From assembly GCA_018398585.1 (NCBI GenBank), contig JAGTTD010000001.1, positions 28,093,438 through 28,157,437 on the forward strand: DNA of 64,000 nt, read 5' to 3'. Origin of the DNA: Simmondsia chinensis (Eukaryota > Streptophyta > Magnoliopsida > Caryophyllales > Simmondsiaceae). The notes beneath the pieces were generated by a model. It did not search any database. It saw nothing but the letters and a program-made list of their open reading frames with translations, and was not told the DNA's origin. A program made the translations under genes and the position numbers. Positions 41,501-45,395 of the stretch are shown one piece after another. How positions within the stretch are numbered: the stretch's first letter is position 1; every line of letters starts with the position of its first letter.

Positions 41501-43651
41501 GAAGAAGTTTTGTATGAGTGTGTGTACTATTTTGGACTACAACAAAGTAGCTTATTTATAGAAAAAACTAAATAACGGTTGCCCTCTATTTCTGCGGCAC
41601 TTTCTTCCCACGCCAGGCCGCCATTAAGCGCGTGAATGATCAATGAACATGCCGTTTATTTGGTGTTCAAGCATATTTCTTGAAGCCCACATCCGTATTT
41701 TTAGCTGAAGTCTCTTCTTGAATGCTCCACGTTTTCTTGGATTAAGTTTGGTGCCCACGCATCTGAAAGTGTGCTCCAAGCAATTGTCTCGAGCTTGGAA
41801 ACCATTTGTCTTGCAGTCTTCTTGGTAGTCCCTTGAACTTGAGCTCCCTTCGCCCTTCAACTATCTCGAGCCTTGAGTGGTTGATACCTCTGTTAGGGTG
41901 ATAAACTTCTCAAGACACTGGGCTCGAGATTCCGTTATCTTAGTACCTAGAGGTCTGATTCTCCTCGGGGACGACCTCATGTGATAAGTATTTGGCACTT
42001 TGTCCAAAATGGCGTCGTCCCAGCTTCCTCGAAATTAGGGTGTAAACAGCCACTACACTTCTTCCTTTTCCAGCTTTCCCAACAGCTGAAACGCTACTTT
42101 ATGCACTTGTACTTTCGTAGTTACAATGAAGAGCCTTTTTGAGTGCTTTGACTCATCCCATGCATACTTATGCAGTGCTGTTGTAGGGATAAAAGAATTT
42201 TCTAAGGTTCTAGTCCAGTTGATCAATTTGTTGATCTGCTGGTTTATTATCTCCATCATGATTGAATTTTTCTCTGTGCTTACAGCTGAGTTTTCTTTTT
42301 TCTTCTTGTTGAATTTACAAATTATTTTTCTTTTTCAGCTCGGGATAGGCAAATATTAGATTTATATATCAAACATGGAATGGGTCTCTATGTTTTTCTG
42401 GTCGTAACAACTTTCTTGGGGGCGTATTCACATTTGGCATATGCCTGCTCTAACCAAGATCTTTGGGGATAATTCCATACTACAATTTTGTGGAGGAACT
42501 TTAGGTAACTCTTGGGGAAATGCGCTGGGTGCTGTAGCAGATTGAGTAGCTGTCAAAGCAATCTCAAACGTTTCTCTGAAGTCACCTATTACGATGAGAT
42601 TAAGCTGTATATTGCAGTATGTGATTTGCCAGTAGAAGTTCCCTCGGTCATTTGGCCCCTTATGATGCCTACTGTAGTCTTTAAGTGCAGCTGATGCACT
42701 AACCCACTTAAGCTTGATCTCTACACTTGTATGCTTCACATTTCGAGGATTTGCCTAGTTTGAGTAAAACTGTGCTGGCTGTCTATGAACCTCTTTGGTC
42801 TTCTGGATATAGGAAGAACAGCTACCATTAAAGTTGGAAGGACTACACTGGTGTGCATCACTTGTTTGTCTAGTGTATGTTTGATGGACTCTGAAAGATG
42901 GAAAGACAGGCATTTTAATATGAGAGAACATATGCATAAATTGAGCTTATAGTGAAACACAAGTCCCTCAAAGGAATAACCAATCTGAAGCAAGGATTGA
43001 ATCCGTTGAAGTTTTTCCCTCCTCGACATTATCTTCTGCTCAATTAAATTCTAGAATTTAGCTGGGCCTTTATTGAACCCTTTATTGGTTGCTGGGCAGA
43101 ACTCCATAATACAATAAGCTTCCAGTTAATCGATCTTAATTCCTTCATTCTTTGAGGGTTAATTCTTGAACAGTTAGTGACTTAAATCTTCAATTTCTCC
43201 CGTTTTTCTTGGGGGAAAGCTTGAAAATGAGTTCTGCTGATTGTTGTTAGCTATGGAACTTGCAGGTGGATGCTGAGAGATCCTGCCATCGTAATGTTCT
43301 TGCTATTTTAGAGAAGCTGCACGCTGAGGTTTGTGAGTCATTACCTACTTTGTGAGCTGTCAAACAACTGCTATATGAAAGTCCCTGGGCATTCTGACCT
43401 GATTTTCTCTGCTTATTTTCATTGTTTGTTTGTTCTCTCTTTTCTTTCAGAAGAAAAACTTGCATATTGCCTTTTTGTTTTTGTTATTTCGGGATTAGAT
43501 GATTCGGGAGAAGCAATTAAGTGAGTCATCAACATCAGGAGGTGCTGCACAGAGGCATTCACTTGTACTAGATACTGATATGCCCGTGGATTTAGATGGG
43601 TATGATGAAAAAGGACCGATAGATGGAAAAAAGACATCCTTTCTTGCAAAG
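2362..43651 (+). CDS. SH3P1: SH3 domain-containing protein (SH3P1-like), BAR part; start codon lost; gene runs off the known exons
   Basis: Eight exons joined by GT-AG introns give 304 codons without an internal stop. The translation matches plant SH3P1-type proteins, which have an N-terminal BAR domain and a C-terminal SH3 domain and act in clathrin-linked vesicle traffic and autophagosome formation. Diagnostic stretches are [11 protein letters not shown] (exon 1), [15 protein letters not shown] (exon 2), LEDARHL (exon 5), LGKEAT (exon 6) and [10 protein letters not shown] (exon 7). The first codon is AGG (2362-2364) where the family has ATG, and TGA precedes it in frame. The first in-frame ATG is 18276-18278 in exon 2, which would drop about 34 residues of the BAR domain. 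Exon 8 ends at SFLAK, just where the SH3 domain begins in homologues, but no SH3 exon was found before 64000. Introns 1, 4, 6 and 8 are filled with transposons. It could be a working gene with an annotation-resistant start, a sequencing error at the start, or a pseudogene. Confidence 0.85.
2553..2582. repeat. Poly-G run of 30 bases
   Basis: An uninterrupted G homopolymer in intron 1, 131 bases after the exon 1 donor. It is one of five long G/C runs in the window. Length may be unreliable in any assembly. Confidence 0.9.
2590..3140. other. Intron 1 DNA with gagctcgag-like simple motifs
   Basis: This stretch holds many degenerate gagctcgagc and gagctgagc motifs between 2625 and 2825, then ordinary AT-rich intron DNA. 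No coding potential or terminal repeats are visible. Confidence 0.5.
3142..3518. mobile_element. MULE-like miniature element, copy 1
   Basis: Long imperfect terminal inverted repeats carry the phrases atttagtcc / ggactaaat and tgtcaatttagtcc at both ends. The right end, read in reverse complement, is gggttatttatgtcaaagat. It is the same family as 11511-11897. The left end is degenerate, and the flanking nonamers aaatataaa and taaaataaa match only partly. Confidence 0.65.
3664..3955 (-). repeat. 3' LTR of the Reina-like element
   Basis: It starts tgtcaggatctgg and ends aatcatgaca on the + strand. The minus-strand polypurine tract (reads agggggatgcaa) sits immediately outside it at about 3956-3970. 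Confidence 0.95.
3984..5390 (-). pseudogene. Integrase with C-terminal chromodomain (Reina-like)
   Basis: The zinc-binding head and catalytic core lie at about 4738-5390, with motifs such as [30 protein letters not shown] and [17 protein letters not shown]. The core frame is cut by TAA near 4738 and by two TAG codons within the next 130 bases. The C-terminal part (4147-4527) has a frameshift after QVAYQ. A chromodomain then reads in its own frame at 3984-4140 ([28 protein letters not shown]). Chromodomains target integration to marked chromatin. The reading frame ends with TGA at 3984-3986. Confidence 0.85.
5390..6849 (-). pseudogene. Reverse transcriptase and RNase H (Reina-like)
   Basis: The finger region reads [14 protein letters not shown] and [14 protein letters not shown], then the frame shifts near 6430. 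The palm continues with [12 protein letters not shown] and [13 protein letters not shown]. The catalytic box that should hold two Asp residues reads FFGNILVYS, so both Asp are gone. RNase H follows with [10 protein letters not shown] and ends at DALSRKFEG. There is one more frame change near 5640. It makes DNA from element RNA in intact relatives; this copy cannot. Confidence 0.88.
6880..7260 (-). pseudogene. Aspartic protease region (Reina-like)
   Basis: The frame at 6880-7092 reads [20 protein letters not shown], the conserved C-terminal part of gypsy protease. The catalytic part lies upstream at about 7150-7260 and is shifted in frame. It sits between gag and reverse transcriptase as expected. 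Confidence 0.75.
7360..8570 (-). pseudogene. Gag with Cys-rich knuckle (Reina-like)
   Basis: The N-terminal part (8306-8570) is Gln-rich and coiled-coil-like. The retrotransposon gag domain lies at 7811-8238 ([22 protein letters not shown]). A knuckle at about 7440-7500 reads [15 protein letters not shown] 29-bp direct duplication (8391-8448) and other shifts break the frame. The knuckle binds element RNA in family members. Confidence 0.8.
8391..8448. repeat. 29-bp tandem duplication in gag
   Basis: The block ctggtggtcttgtttcct... occurs at 8391-8419 and again at 8420-8448, identical by eye. Twenty-nine bases is not a multiple of three, so it shifts the gag frame. Confidence 0.9.
8590..8602 (-). 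other. Primer-binding site, initiator-Met tRNA type
   Basis: On the minus strand it reads tggtatcaaagcc, two bases inside the 5' LTR. This is complementary to the 3' end of plant initiator-Met tRNA with one change from the usual tggtatcagagc. Confidence 0.85.
8605..8896 (-). repeat. 5' LTR of the Reina-like element
   Basis: Same 292-bp length and TG...CA ends as the 3' LTR, with about 95% identity by hand count. TATAC follows directly at 8897-8901. Confidence 0.95.
8902..10120. other. AT-rich intron 1 DNA
   Basis: I see nothing recognisable here. Two short open frames near 8906-9143 are mutual shadows without domain signals. Confidence 0.5.
10144..10265 (+). mobile_element. tRNA-derived SINE with 23-bp target duplication
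   Basis: The head holds a Box A-like tagcctagtggt and a Box B ggttcgagccc, the internal RNA polymerase III promoter of tRNA-type SINEs. A pyrimidine-rich body and an A-rich tail follow. Target-site duplications flank it: cttactgatgcagctattgagca (10121-10143) and cttgctgatgcagctattatgca (10266-10288), with two differences by eye. Confidence 0.88.
10445..10472 (-). mobile_element. 28-bp SINE/LINE 3' stub with perfect target duplication
   Basis: The 14-bp sequence acgtgtatcgccta occurs at 10431-10444 and 10473-10486. Between them are only 28 bases. On the minus strand they read as the last bases of the angiosperm SINE 3' domain (gaggcactgggtttg) plus TTG repeats. The perfect flanks mark a genuine retroposition that was aborted almost at once. 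Confidence 0.85.
10487..11100. other. C-rich then TATA-like intron DNA, possible LTR remnant
   Basis: A C-rich stretch holds overlapping Pro/Ser-rich open frames (10465-10791) that look like composition artefacts. At about 10788 ctataaattgg is followed by ttttctctatctctcccc, as in an LTR R-U5 region. No LTR ends or partner were found. Confidence 0.3.
11130..11250. repeat. Dispersed repeat, copy 1 (partner at 18955-19090)
   Basis: It shares phrases with 18955-19090: ggttactccacctaatgc, agttttaggtt, and gtgggttaggccta. The copies differ at many sites. It may be a fragment of an unplaced LTR or LINE 3' region. Confidence 0.6.
11511..11897. mobile_element. MULE-type miniature element with perfect 9-bp duplication
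   Basis: The perfect nonamer taatatgaa flanks it at 11502-11510 and 11898-11906, the target length of Mutator-like transposons. The inverted ends read gggtcatttgcgctaaaggtc and, from the other side, gggttatttacgctaacggtc. They extend inward with tcaatttagtcc on both arms. No transposase is present, so it depended on an autonomous relative. Same family as 3142-3518. Confidence 0.88.
12085..12421 (-). repeat. 3' LTR of the copia element
   Basis: 337 bp, starting tgtaaaattt and ending gttaaaca. The polypurine tract complement (ttccccctcaa) follows at 12422. Confidence 0.9.
12415..13903 (-). pseudogene. Reverse transcriptase and RNase H (copia)
   Basis: Conserved pieces include [22 protein letters not shown] and [15 protein letters not shown] (split by a SINE at 13540-13633), [19 protein letters not shown], then RNase H with [11 protein letters not shown]. 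The active-site box reads [11 protein letters not shown] where YVDD is expected, so one catalytic Asp has become Tyr. The last RNase H part lies at 12415-12627. Several frameshifts separate the pieces. Confidence 0.85.
13540..13633 (-). mobile_element. Truncated SINE with TTG tail inside copia reverse transcriptase
   Basis: Read on the minus strand it holds ggggtaaggctgtgtacatcc, a cagacc...gcgggagcccttgtggcattgggc block and a TTG-repeat tail. This is the angiosperm SINE 3' domain. Flanks cccttggggtac (13528-13539) and cctttggggtaac (13634-13646) look like an imperfect target duplication. It inserted after the copia element did. Confidence 0.8.
14130..14400 (-). pseudogene. Linker between copia integrase and reverse transcriptase
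   Basis: An open frame rich in Ala, Pro and Val with PTVA and PMVG repeats sits where copia polyproteins have a low-complexity linker. I would not call it an independent gene. Confidence 0.4.
14409..15480 (-). pseudogene. Integrase (copia)
   Basis: The zinc-binding head reads [16 protein letters not shown] with a partner Cys-His pair downstream ([11 protein letters not shown]). The core begins [12 protein letters not shown] and [11 protein letters not shown]. The C-terminal part at 14409-14684 reads [13 protein letters not shown] and [16 protein letters not shown]. Stops and shifts break it between 14690 and 15040. Confidence 0.85.
15600..15760 (-). pseudogene. Aspartic protease (copia)
   Basis: On the minus strand near 15665-15705 one frame reads [12 protein letters not shown], with the catalytic DTGAS intact. 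The following [11 protein letters not shown] is in a shifted frame. Protease matures the polyprotein in active relatives. Confidence 0.8.
15950..16930 (-). pseudogene. Gag with CCHC zinc knuckle (copia)
   Basis: The stretch 16019-16339 reads [15 protein letters not shown], then a run with [13 protein letters not shown], typical of copia gag. The knuckle near 15965-16010 reads [14 protein letters not shown] and fits CX2CX4HX4C. Upstream pieces at 16402-16614 and 16655-16930 are in different frames. Confidence 0.8.
16940..17326 (-). repeat. 5' LTR of the copia element
   Basis: It matches the 3' LTR over most of its length. It carries an extra purine-rich and poly-G insertion (17140-17194), where the other copy has a seven-base G run. 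Its inner edge abuts a degraded primer site reading ggtatcagggc on the minus strand. Confidence 0.9.
17171..17194. repeat. Poly-G run of 24 bases in one LTR only
   Basis: The partner LTR has ttagggggggctag at the same place. The run therefore expanded after insertion, or is a sequencing artefact. Confidence 0.85.
17332..18233. other. 3' part of intron 1
   Basis: AT-rich DNA with no recognised repeat. It ends with a pyrimidine-rich acceptor, ggctttggcag, at 18223-18233. Confidence 0.6.
18234..18347 (+). CDS. SH3P1: SH3P1-like exon 2 (38 codons)
   Basis: Acceptor GCAG and donor GTGCAT bound 114 bases in phase 0. It encodes [14 protein letters not shown], then [20 protein letters not shown], the part of the BAR domain most similar to SH3P1. 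The only early in-frame ATG of the gene lies here at 18276-18278. Confidence 0.9.
18502..18571 (+). CDS. SH3P1: SH3P1-like exon 3 (23 codons plus one base)
   Basis: It encodes [20 protein letters not shown] and MDV, matching the family's RN-VRGLEGFI region. The donor is GTGAGG. An internal GTAAGT at 18547-18552 is a closer match to the donor consensus; its use would remove 25 bases and shift the frame. Confidence 0.88.
18643..18791 (+). CDS. SH3P1: SH3P1-like exon 4 (149 bases)
   Basis: With the single base carried over it gives 50 codons: [11 protein letters not shown], then [15 protein letters not shown] and [12 protein letters not shown]. The 71-base intron before it is near the lower limit for plants. 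It fits the family's AEDFKKYG...GTSYKSVE region. Confidence 0.88.
18955..19090. repeat. Dispersed repeat, copy 2
   Basis: Partner of 11130-11250. Shared phrases include gggttactccacctaatgcc, ggttttaggttgg and gtgggttaggcctaa. Confidence 0.6.
19197..19427 (+). pseudogene. L1-type LINE endonuclease fragment
   Basis: The frame reads [13 protein letters not shown], then [17 protein letters not shown] and SDQDE. The GDFNAIL motif is the conserved catalytic block of the apurinic-like endonuclease in plant L1 LINEs, and the YGLNE phrase is its usual upstream neighbour. About 75 residues remain; no reverse transcriptase follows. It lies in intron 4, sense to the host gene. Confidence 0.75.
19440..19850. 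other. Unassigned intron 4 DNA
   Basis: Short open frames occur, but none matches a known domain. It may be the rest of the LINE fragment or unrelated DNA. Confidence 0.4.
19851..19952. repeat. 51-bp tandem duplication
   Basis: The block aaagccctccacatcct... repeats at 19851 and 19902 with a few substitutions (ctagttaac / cttgctaac). Confidence 0.85.
20160..20283 (+). mobile_element. tRNA-derived SINE, second family
   Basis: Box A-like gggctagtggttaaa is followed about 35 bases later by Box B ggttcaaatcc. Downstream come a pyrimidine-rich body and an A-rich end (aaaagaaaaact). A target duplication was not resolved. Confidence 0.65.
20550..20840. repeat. Diverged dispersed repeat with tacccg/cccatacc motifs
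   Basis: It begins ggaatggcaatgggctgggg, a phrase I associate with a common family of non-autonomous plant elements, and holds many taccc and accatacc motifs. Its ends and target site were not resolved. It abuts the broken 3' end of the gypsy fragment. Confidence 0.4.
20850..22250 (-). pseudogene. Reverse transcriptase, RNase H and integrase head (gypsy fragment)
   Basis: Recognisable pieces on the minus strand are a thumb region with [16 protein letters not shown] (near 21590), RNase H start [19 protein letters not shown], a later block [12 protein letters not shown], and an integrase zinc region with [14 protein letters not shown] and VHECDVYQR near 20870-20945. Stop codons and frame changes separate them. 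The polymerase palm is largely deleted between 21700 and 21850. Confidence 0.75.
22377..22601 (-). pseudogene. Aspartic protease (gypsy fragment)
   Basis: The frame reads [20 protein letters not shown] and [13 protein letters not shown] is the catalytic motif of retroelement proteases. Confidence 0.8.
22795..22937 (+). mobile_element. SINE with angiosperm 3' domain and TTG tail
   Basis: It holds ggtttggggtcc, ggaaacggcctctc, ggggtaaggccgcgtacatc, a cagac...gcgggagc block, gaggcattggg and four TTG units. The body matches the LINE tail at 37180-37327. It split the Cys-rich knuckle region of gag from the rest. Only a short possible target duplication (aaggg) was seen. Confidence 0.8.
23119..23533 (-). 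pseudogene. Gag domain (gypsy fragment)
   Basis: Two overlapping frames read [33 protein letters not shown] and then [14 protein letters not shown]. This is the retrotransposon gag domain of gypsy elements. One frameshift separates the two halves. A Gln/Leu-rich coiled-coil region lies upstream at 23800-24130. Confidence 0.8.
24194..24206 (-). other. Primer-binding site, initiator-Met tRNA
   Basis: The minus strand reads tggtatcagagcc three bases inside the LTR, the standard complement of initiator-Met tRNA. Confidence 0.9.
24210..24688 (-). repeat. 5' LTR of the gypsy fragment
   Basis: It starts tgtcgtgaccc and ends atcatgaca, with TG...CA ends. Only this LTR is present in the window. Confidence 0.75.
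24715..24960. repeat. Imperfect duplication flanking an A-rich tract in intron 4
   Basis: The phrase ttctgggttgttcac...aaatctgttgttc(g/t)gtgatttctgtaaga occurs near 24750-24805 and again near 24895-24945. A tract of about 32 A-rich bases (24822-24854) lies between them. Confidence 0.75.
25042..25143 (+). CDS. SH3P1: SH3P1-like exon 5 (34 codons)
   Basis: It encodes [20 protein letters not shown] and then [12 protein letters not shown]. The LEDARHL motif is nearly invariant in plant SH3P proteins. Acceptor CTAG and donor GTTGTG; phase 0 at both ends. Confidence 0.92.
25284..25484 (+). CDS. SH3P1: SH3P1-like exon 6 (67 codons)
   Basis: It encodes the long third BAR helix with [32 protein letters not shown] and [12 protein letters not shown]. 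Phase 0 at both ends. A poly-T tract fills much of the short intron before it (25144-25283). Confidence 0.92.
25485..26646. other. Intron 6, part before the Tat element
   Basis: No supportable gene. Two related phrases, agttgatgaatgacaggctg (near 25692) and agttgaagaatggcagactg (near 25831), form a diverged direct repeat. Open frames at 26029-26511 have no recognised domain. Confidence 0.5.
26647..28004 (-). repeat. 3' LTR of the Tat element
   Basis: 1358 bp. It carries a 20-base poly-G run (26994-27013) where the other LTR has ggggtgg. It keeps the empty site (accgctactagggag, near 26722) that is filled by a SINE stub in the other LTR. Confidence 0.92.
26994..27013. repeat. Poly-G run of 20 bases in one Tat LTR
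   Basis: The partner LTR reads aattggggtggatac at the same place, near 41028, so the run is specific to this copy. Confidence 0.85.
28296..28679 (+). pseudogene. Decayed accessory ORF on the opposite strand of the Tat element
   Basis: A single + frame of 128 codons runs from ATG (28296) to TGA (28679), interrupted by three stops (one TAA, two TAG). It reads [11 protein letters not shown] at the start and [19 protein letters not shown] near the end. A TATA-like tctataagtac lies about 165 bases upstream (near 28132), followed by a pyrimidine-rich leader. It sits between integrase and the 3' LTR, antisense to gag-pol. Tat-lineage elements of other plants are known to carry extra antisense ORFs here. 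I did not identify the protein family; a plant mobile domain relative is possible but unproven. Confidence 0.6.
28680..29494. other. Tat element 3' non-coding region
   Basis: Between the accessory ORF and the integrase end. Nothing further is recognisable; a continuation of the antisense transcript is possible. Confidence 0.5.
30262..30969. mobile_element. AT-rich insertion in Tat integrase, likely hAT-like MITE
   Basis: The integrase frame stops near 30255 and resumes beyond 31555. The inserted DNA is extremely A+T-rich, with many aaatattt and agcacttttt motifs on both arms (30280-30320 and 30900-30950 in opposite senses). Exact ends and target duplication were not resolved. Confidence 0.5.
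30970..31543. mobile_element. hAT-type miniature element, 574 bp
   Basis: Terminal inverted repeats read gggtgcgtttggttcag and ggctgcgtttggttcag (one mismatch). Eight-base flanks taagctaa (30962-30969) and taagccaa (31544-31551) fit the hAT target length, with one difference. No transposase is present. Confidence 0.82.
31678..31884. mobile_element. hAT-type miniature element, 207 bp
   Basis: Ends read cagggtcggtc and, inverted, cagggccggac. Eight-base flanks tttgcacc (31670-31677) and tctgcacc (31885-31892) fit hAT, with one difference. Removing it would bring together the two halves of the integrase zinc region. Confidence 0.85.
31973..33124 (-). pseudogene. RNase H and second (archaeal-type) RNase H of the Tat element
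   Basis: The first RNase H ends near 32921-33124 with [16 protein letters not shown], followed by LIDRSL-like and [14 protein letters not shown]. The second RNase H begins [20 protein letters not shown], continues [17 protein letters not shown], then [15 protein letters not shown] and [20 protein letters not shown]. An integrase lead-in with a [22 protein letters not shown] stretch follows. Three frame changes break it. The duplicated RNase H is diagnostic of Tat. Confidence 0.88.
33303..33714 (-). pseudogene. Reverse transcriptase, palm part (Tat element)
   Basis: The active-site box [11 protein letters not shown] is intact, preceded by TPFGLKN-like residues in a shifted frame and followed by [15 protein letters not shown] stop and frame changes lie at 33600-33700. 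The finger part is beyond the solo LTR at 35164-35620. Confidence 0.85.
33720..35158 (+). mobile_element. Solo LTR inserted in Tat reverse transcriptase
   Basis: The 1439-bp unit begins TGTGATGACTCC and ends TTCGTTACA. AATCA flanks it at 33715-33719 and 35159-35163. It splits the polymerase finger from the palm. It contains no coding domain. A TATA-like ggtatttatagggg near 34818-34833 suggests + orientation, but this is weak. A solo LTR arises by recombination between the two LTRs of a full element. Confidence 0.82.
35164..35620 (-). pseudogene. Reverse transcriptase, finger part (Tat element)
   Basis: It reads [20 protein letters not shown] and [20 protein letters not shown], then in a changed frame [14 protein letters not shown] at the solo-LTR junction. 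An 84-bp tandem duplication (35443-35609) repeats the CFAWNH...HKLPI segment. Confidence 0.85.
35443..35609. repeat. 84-bp tandem duplication in Tat reverse transcriptase
   Basis: The block gcctgg(cc/tt)tgataggaagc(t/c)t... starts at 35443 and 35527. Eighty-four bases keeps the frame, and both copies read through in frame. Confidence 0.85.
35621..36460 (-). pseudogene. Protease and spacer (Tat element)
   Basis: The open frame 35570-36316 starts [18 protein letters not shown], the conserved post-active-site part of Tat/Ogre protease. It then runs through a charged spacer to the RT lead KDCFAWNH. The catalytic Asp region lies upstream at 36320-36450 and is shifted in frame. Confidence 0.8.
36651..37327 (+). 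mobile_element. 5'-truncated RTE-type LINE with 15-bp target duplication
   Basis: Flanks catcagttagcatgt (36636-36650) and catcagttaacatgt (37328-37342) differ at one base and define the insertion. The remaining coding part ends at 37014. A roughly 310-bp 3' region follows, whose last 145 bases are the angiosperm SINE 3' domain (tcctcggaaacaacc, ggtaaggctgcgtacatcc, gcactgggaatg) and six TTG units. This LINE type is a credible partner for the SINEs in this window. Confidence 0.9.
36664..37014 (+). pseudogene. C-terminal end of an RTE-type LINE reverse transcriptase
   Basis: The 116-residue frame reads [17 protein letters not shown], then [14 protein letters not shown], then [16 protein letters not shown] and [15 protein letters not shown] before TAG. 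RWMCG, RWFGHV and GRPRK-W are the signature of the C-terminal tail of RTE-like plant LINEs. It has no stop, so this copy is fairly young, but the polymerase core is missing by 5' truncation. Confidence 0.88.
37343..40596 (-). pseudogene. Gag region of the Tat element
   Basis: The gag core lies at 38644-39284, with [20 protein letters not shown] text in a shifted frame, [20 protein letters not shown] and [17 protein letters not shown]. The N-terminal part at 39481-40596 is charged and Gln-rich. The C-terminal part (37356-38422) is basic. A SINE at 38548-38650 interrupts it after [10 protein letters not shown]. At least four frame changes are visible. Confidence 0.82.
38548..38650 (+). mobile_element. 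tRNA-derived SINE in Tat gag
   Basis: Box A-like tagcctggtggtaggg and Box B gggttcgaatctc lie about 35 bases apart. The body ends with ctcctttatggagattttaagg. The gag frame is broken exactly here. A target duplication was not resolved. Confidence 0.75.
40597..42048 (-). repeat. 5' LTR of the Tat element
   Basis: 1452 bp, longer than its partner mainly because of the 61-bp SINE stub and its 16-bp target duplication. Otherwise closely similar by eye, with many point differences. Confidence 0.92.
40690..40750 (-). mobile_element. 61-bp SINE stub with perfect 16-bp duplication and an empty site in the partner LTR
   Basis: The sequence tcaccgcgactaggga occurs at 40674-40689 and 40751-40766. Between them, on the minus strand, is only the end of the angiosperm SINE domain (cagaccccgcttaggtgaga, gaggcactgggtc) and TTG repeats. 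The other LTR of the same element has one uninterrupted copy of the site near 26717-26735. Confidence 0.92.
42054..43265. other. Intron 6, part after the Tat element
   Basis: Ordinary intron DNA with no recognised repeat. It ends with the acceptor ggaacttgcag at 43255-43265. Confidence 0.6.
43266..43328 (+). CDS. SH3P1: SH3P1-like exon 7 (21 codons)
   Basis: It encodes [21 protein letters not shown], the end of the BAR domain; SH3P1 has almost the same residues here. Acceptor GCAG, donor GTTTGT, phase 0. Confidence 0.93.
43499..43651 (+). CDS. SH3P1: SH3P1-like exon 8 (51 codons), BAR-SH3 linker
   Basis: It begins [11 protein letters not shown] and ends KKTSFLAK at a GTGAGG donor. Homologues have (S)YFLAKV opening the SH3 domain, so the next exon should begin with that Val. 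If the donor is skipped, the frame reads VRSFTSAYEE and stops at 43682-43684, giving a BAR-only protein. Confidence 0.88.
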
Positions 43652-43886
43652 GTGAGGTCTTTCACTTCAGCTTATGAGGAATAATCCTGTGCTGTTATTT
43701 CTTTTCTAGTTTCTCCTTTTCTGCAAAGTCTCAAGTCATAGAGTGATGCGCATGCGAGATATGCATTAATGATTTTAAGAAGTATATTATTTTGAGAGAT
43801 GCTATGGGCAATTGCTTGGGACAACTGCCGATAAAAGTGCCCTTTTGGTCACTAATGTAGCCAAAAATGAACCTTTTGGTCACCCT

Positions 43887-44140
43887 GGTTAAATTTTAGA
43901 AAATTTAGTCACCTAACTCTTAATAAAAGTTCAAATTAGTCACCTAAGTGGTTTAAATGGACAAGTTGGTCACCCAAGTCCAAATTTGGAAGACTTAGTC
44001 ACTCAACTCCTAATAAAAGTCTCTTTTAATCCTCCAAGTGATTTAAAATAGATAAGCTGCTCACCTAAATAAAAATTTAGAAAATTTTATTACCGAACTT
44101 CAAATAAAAATTCATTTTGGTTACTAATGTTATTTCAAAA
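43887..44140. repeat. Tandem repeat of a 90-bp unit, almost three copies
   Basis: Copies start near 43887, 43976 and 44066. The shared pattern is aatttagaa.atttagtcac.taactc.taataaaag...cacctaagtg.tttaaat.gacaagttggtcacc. The copies are well diverged. Confidence 0.8.
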
Positions 44141-44349
44141 TGATAAAATTCATCTTTTCATTAAAAAAATACGAAATTTAGTTATGTGTTTGACTAATTT
44201 ATTTCATTGGTTCTTATCTCTTGCTCTCTCTCTTTTTTTCAAGTAGTCCTTTGTGTTTTGTTTGTAGCCAAATTGGTCCTTATTTAGTTATTGGTATTAA
44301 GTTAAAATTAAATTAGAAACTAATTTTGACATTAAATAAAAGAAAACTT

Positions 44350-44889
44350 ATCACTTCTCTAAAATTTGAGCATTTATCATTTATGTACCCTGAAATTTCA
44401 ATATATATAATAAGGTACCCTATGGTTTGAATATTTTATCACTTAGGCAACATGTGTCAAAATTTGGTGAATTTTGTAAGAATATGACTGATTTTATATA
44501 GAAAATATTAATGCAATACATAATTAATGATAATATATATAAGCTCCGTCAATATTTTCAGCAAAAATTCGGCATATTACCATAAAAATTCATTGAATGT
44601 TGATGTAAACTACCTAAATATTTTCAAAATCATGTGTCATGGTAGTGTTTTTTGGCAAAAAGTATCAAATTTTAATAAATATACCATATTATCTAACTCA
44701 TGTCTATTTAGCTTTTCCAACAAAAATTTATCACATTTCAACAAAGGGTGCTTTATTGATAAAATTTTAGAATTTTAGGATACCTAAGCGATAAAATATT
44801 TAAAAATTAAGGTACTCCATTGTATATATTGAAACATTAGGGTACCTTGGTGATAAATCGTTAAATCTCAAGGTACCTAACTGATAATT
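44350..44889. mobile_element. Element with about 100-bp inverted repeats, MULE/MITE-like
   Basis: The left arm (44350-44455) holds gtaccctgaaatttcaatatata and attttatcacttaggcaac. The right arm (44778-44889), inverted, holds gtaccctaatgtttcaatatata and attttatcgcttaggtatcc. The centre has no coding signal. The target duplication is unclear because a copia LTR starts right at its edge. Confidence 0.65.
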
Positions 44890-45314
44890 TGTTAAGTAAC
44901 CCACACACACCGAAACCCTAGATTGGGTTCCGAAATAACGAAAACAGGGTAAGAGAAGAAAAAAGACAGAAGGATTTACGTGGTTCAGCCGAAACCTACA
45001 TCTACGGAGGGGGAGCAACGAATTTCACTATGAAAATCAGAGGTATTACAAGAGTGTTCTCTTTCACTCTCACTCTACTCTTGTTCTTTGTTTTTCCTCA
45101 CTTTGCTCCACCTTATCACAAGGAACAAAGCCCTATTTATAGGCCACAAAAAACCAGAACTGTTAGGAAGCTCAAAGGCCTTCCCATTACTGCCAACCAT
45201 ATGAAGGGTCTGTAGTAAATCCGCCTAGATGAAGAGTCACCAAGCCAGCCAAGTGAAGAGCTCCTCTAGAATATTCCAGACTTTGGAGAAGCCCAGAAGT
45301 CTCCAAACTCAACA
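44890..45314 (-). repeat. 3' LTR of the Tork-like copia element
   Basis: It begins tgttaagtaaccc and ends tccaaactcaaca. A minus-strand polypurine tract (ccaaggggtagatt) abuts it at 45315-45328. A TATA-like ctatttataggcc (about 45131-45143) lies inside. Confidence 0.85.
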
Positions 45315-45395
45315 AATCTACCCCTTGGAGACTGATGCAGCTCTCAAACAACCTCTGCTCATAGTAGTCCCCATGCTCCCCCTCAAACACCATCA

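Larger units (their letters stand above)
26647..42048 (-). mobile_element. Complete Ty3/gypsy Tat-lineage element, inactive and multiply invaded
   Basis: LTRs at 26647-28004 and 40597-42048 start tgtttgctat and end gtgtaaaca. The pentamer GCCAC flanks the element (26642-26646, 42049-42053). On the minus strand the order is LTR, gag, protease, reverse transcriptase, RNase H, a second archaeal-type RNase H, integrase, a long 3' region and LTR. The second RNase H is the hallmark of the Tat lineage. The 3' region holds a decayed ORF on the opposite strand. A solo LTR, two hAT-type MITEs, an RTE LINE and two SINEs inserted into it. No primer site matching a tRNA that I know was recognised. It fills intron 6, antisense to the host gene. 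Confidence 0.92.

Noticed and set aside
43887..44140. Possible SH3 coding exon after exon 8
   Set aside because: The stretch is a diverged 90-bp tandem repeat with many stops and no SH3 motifs.
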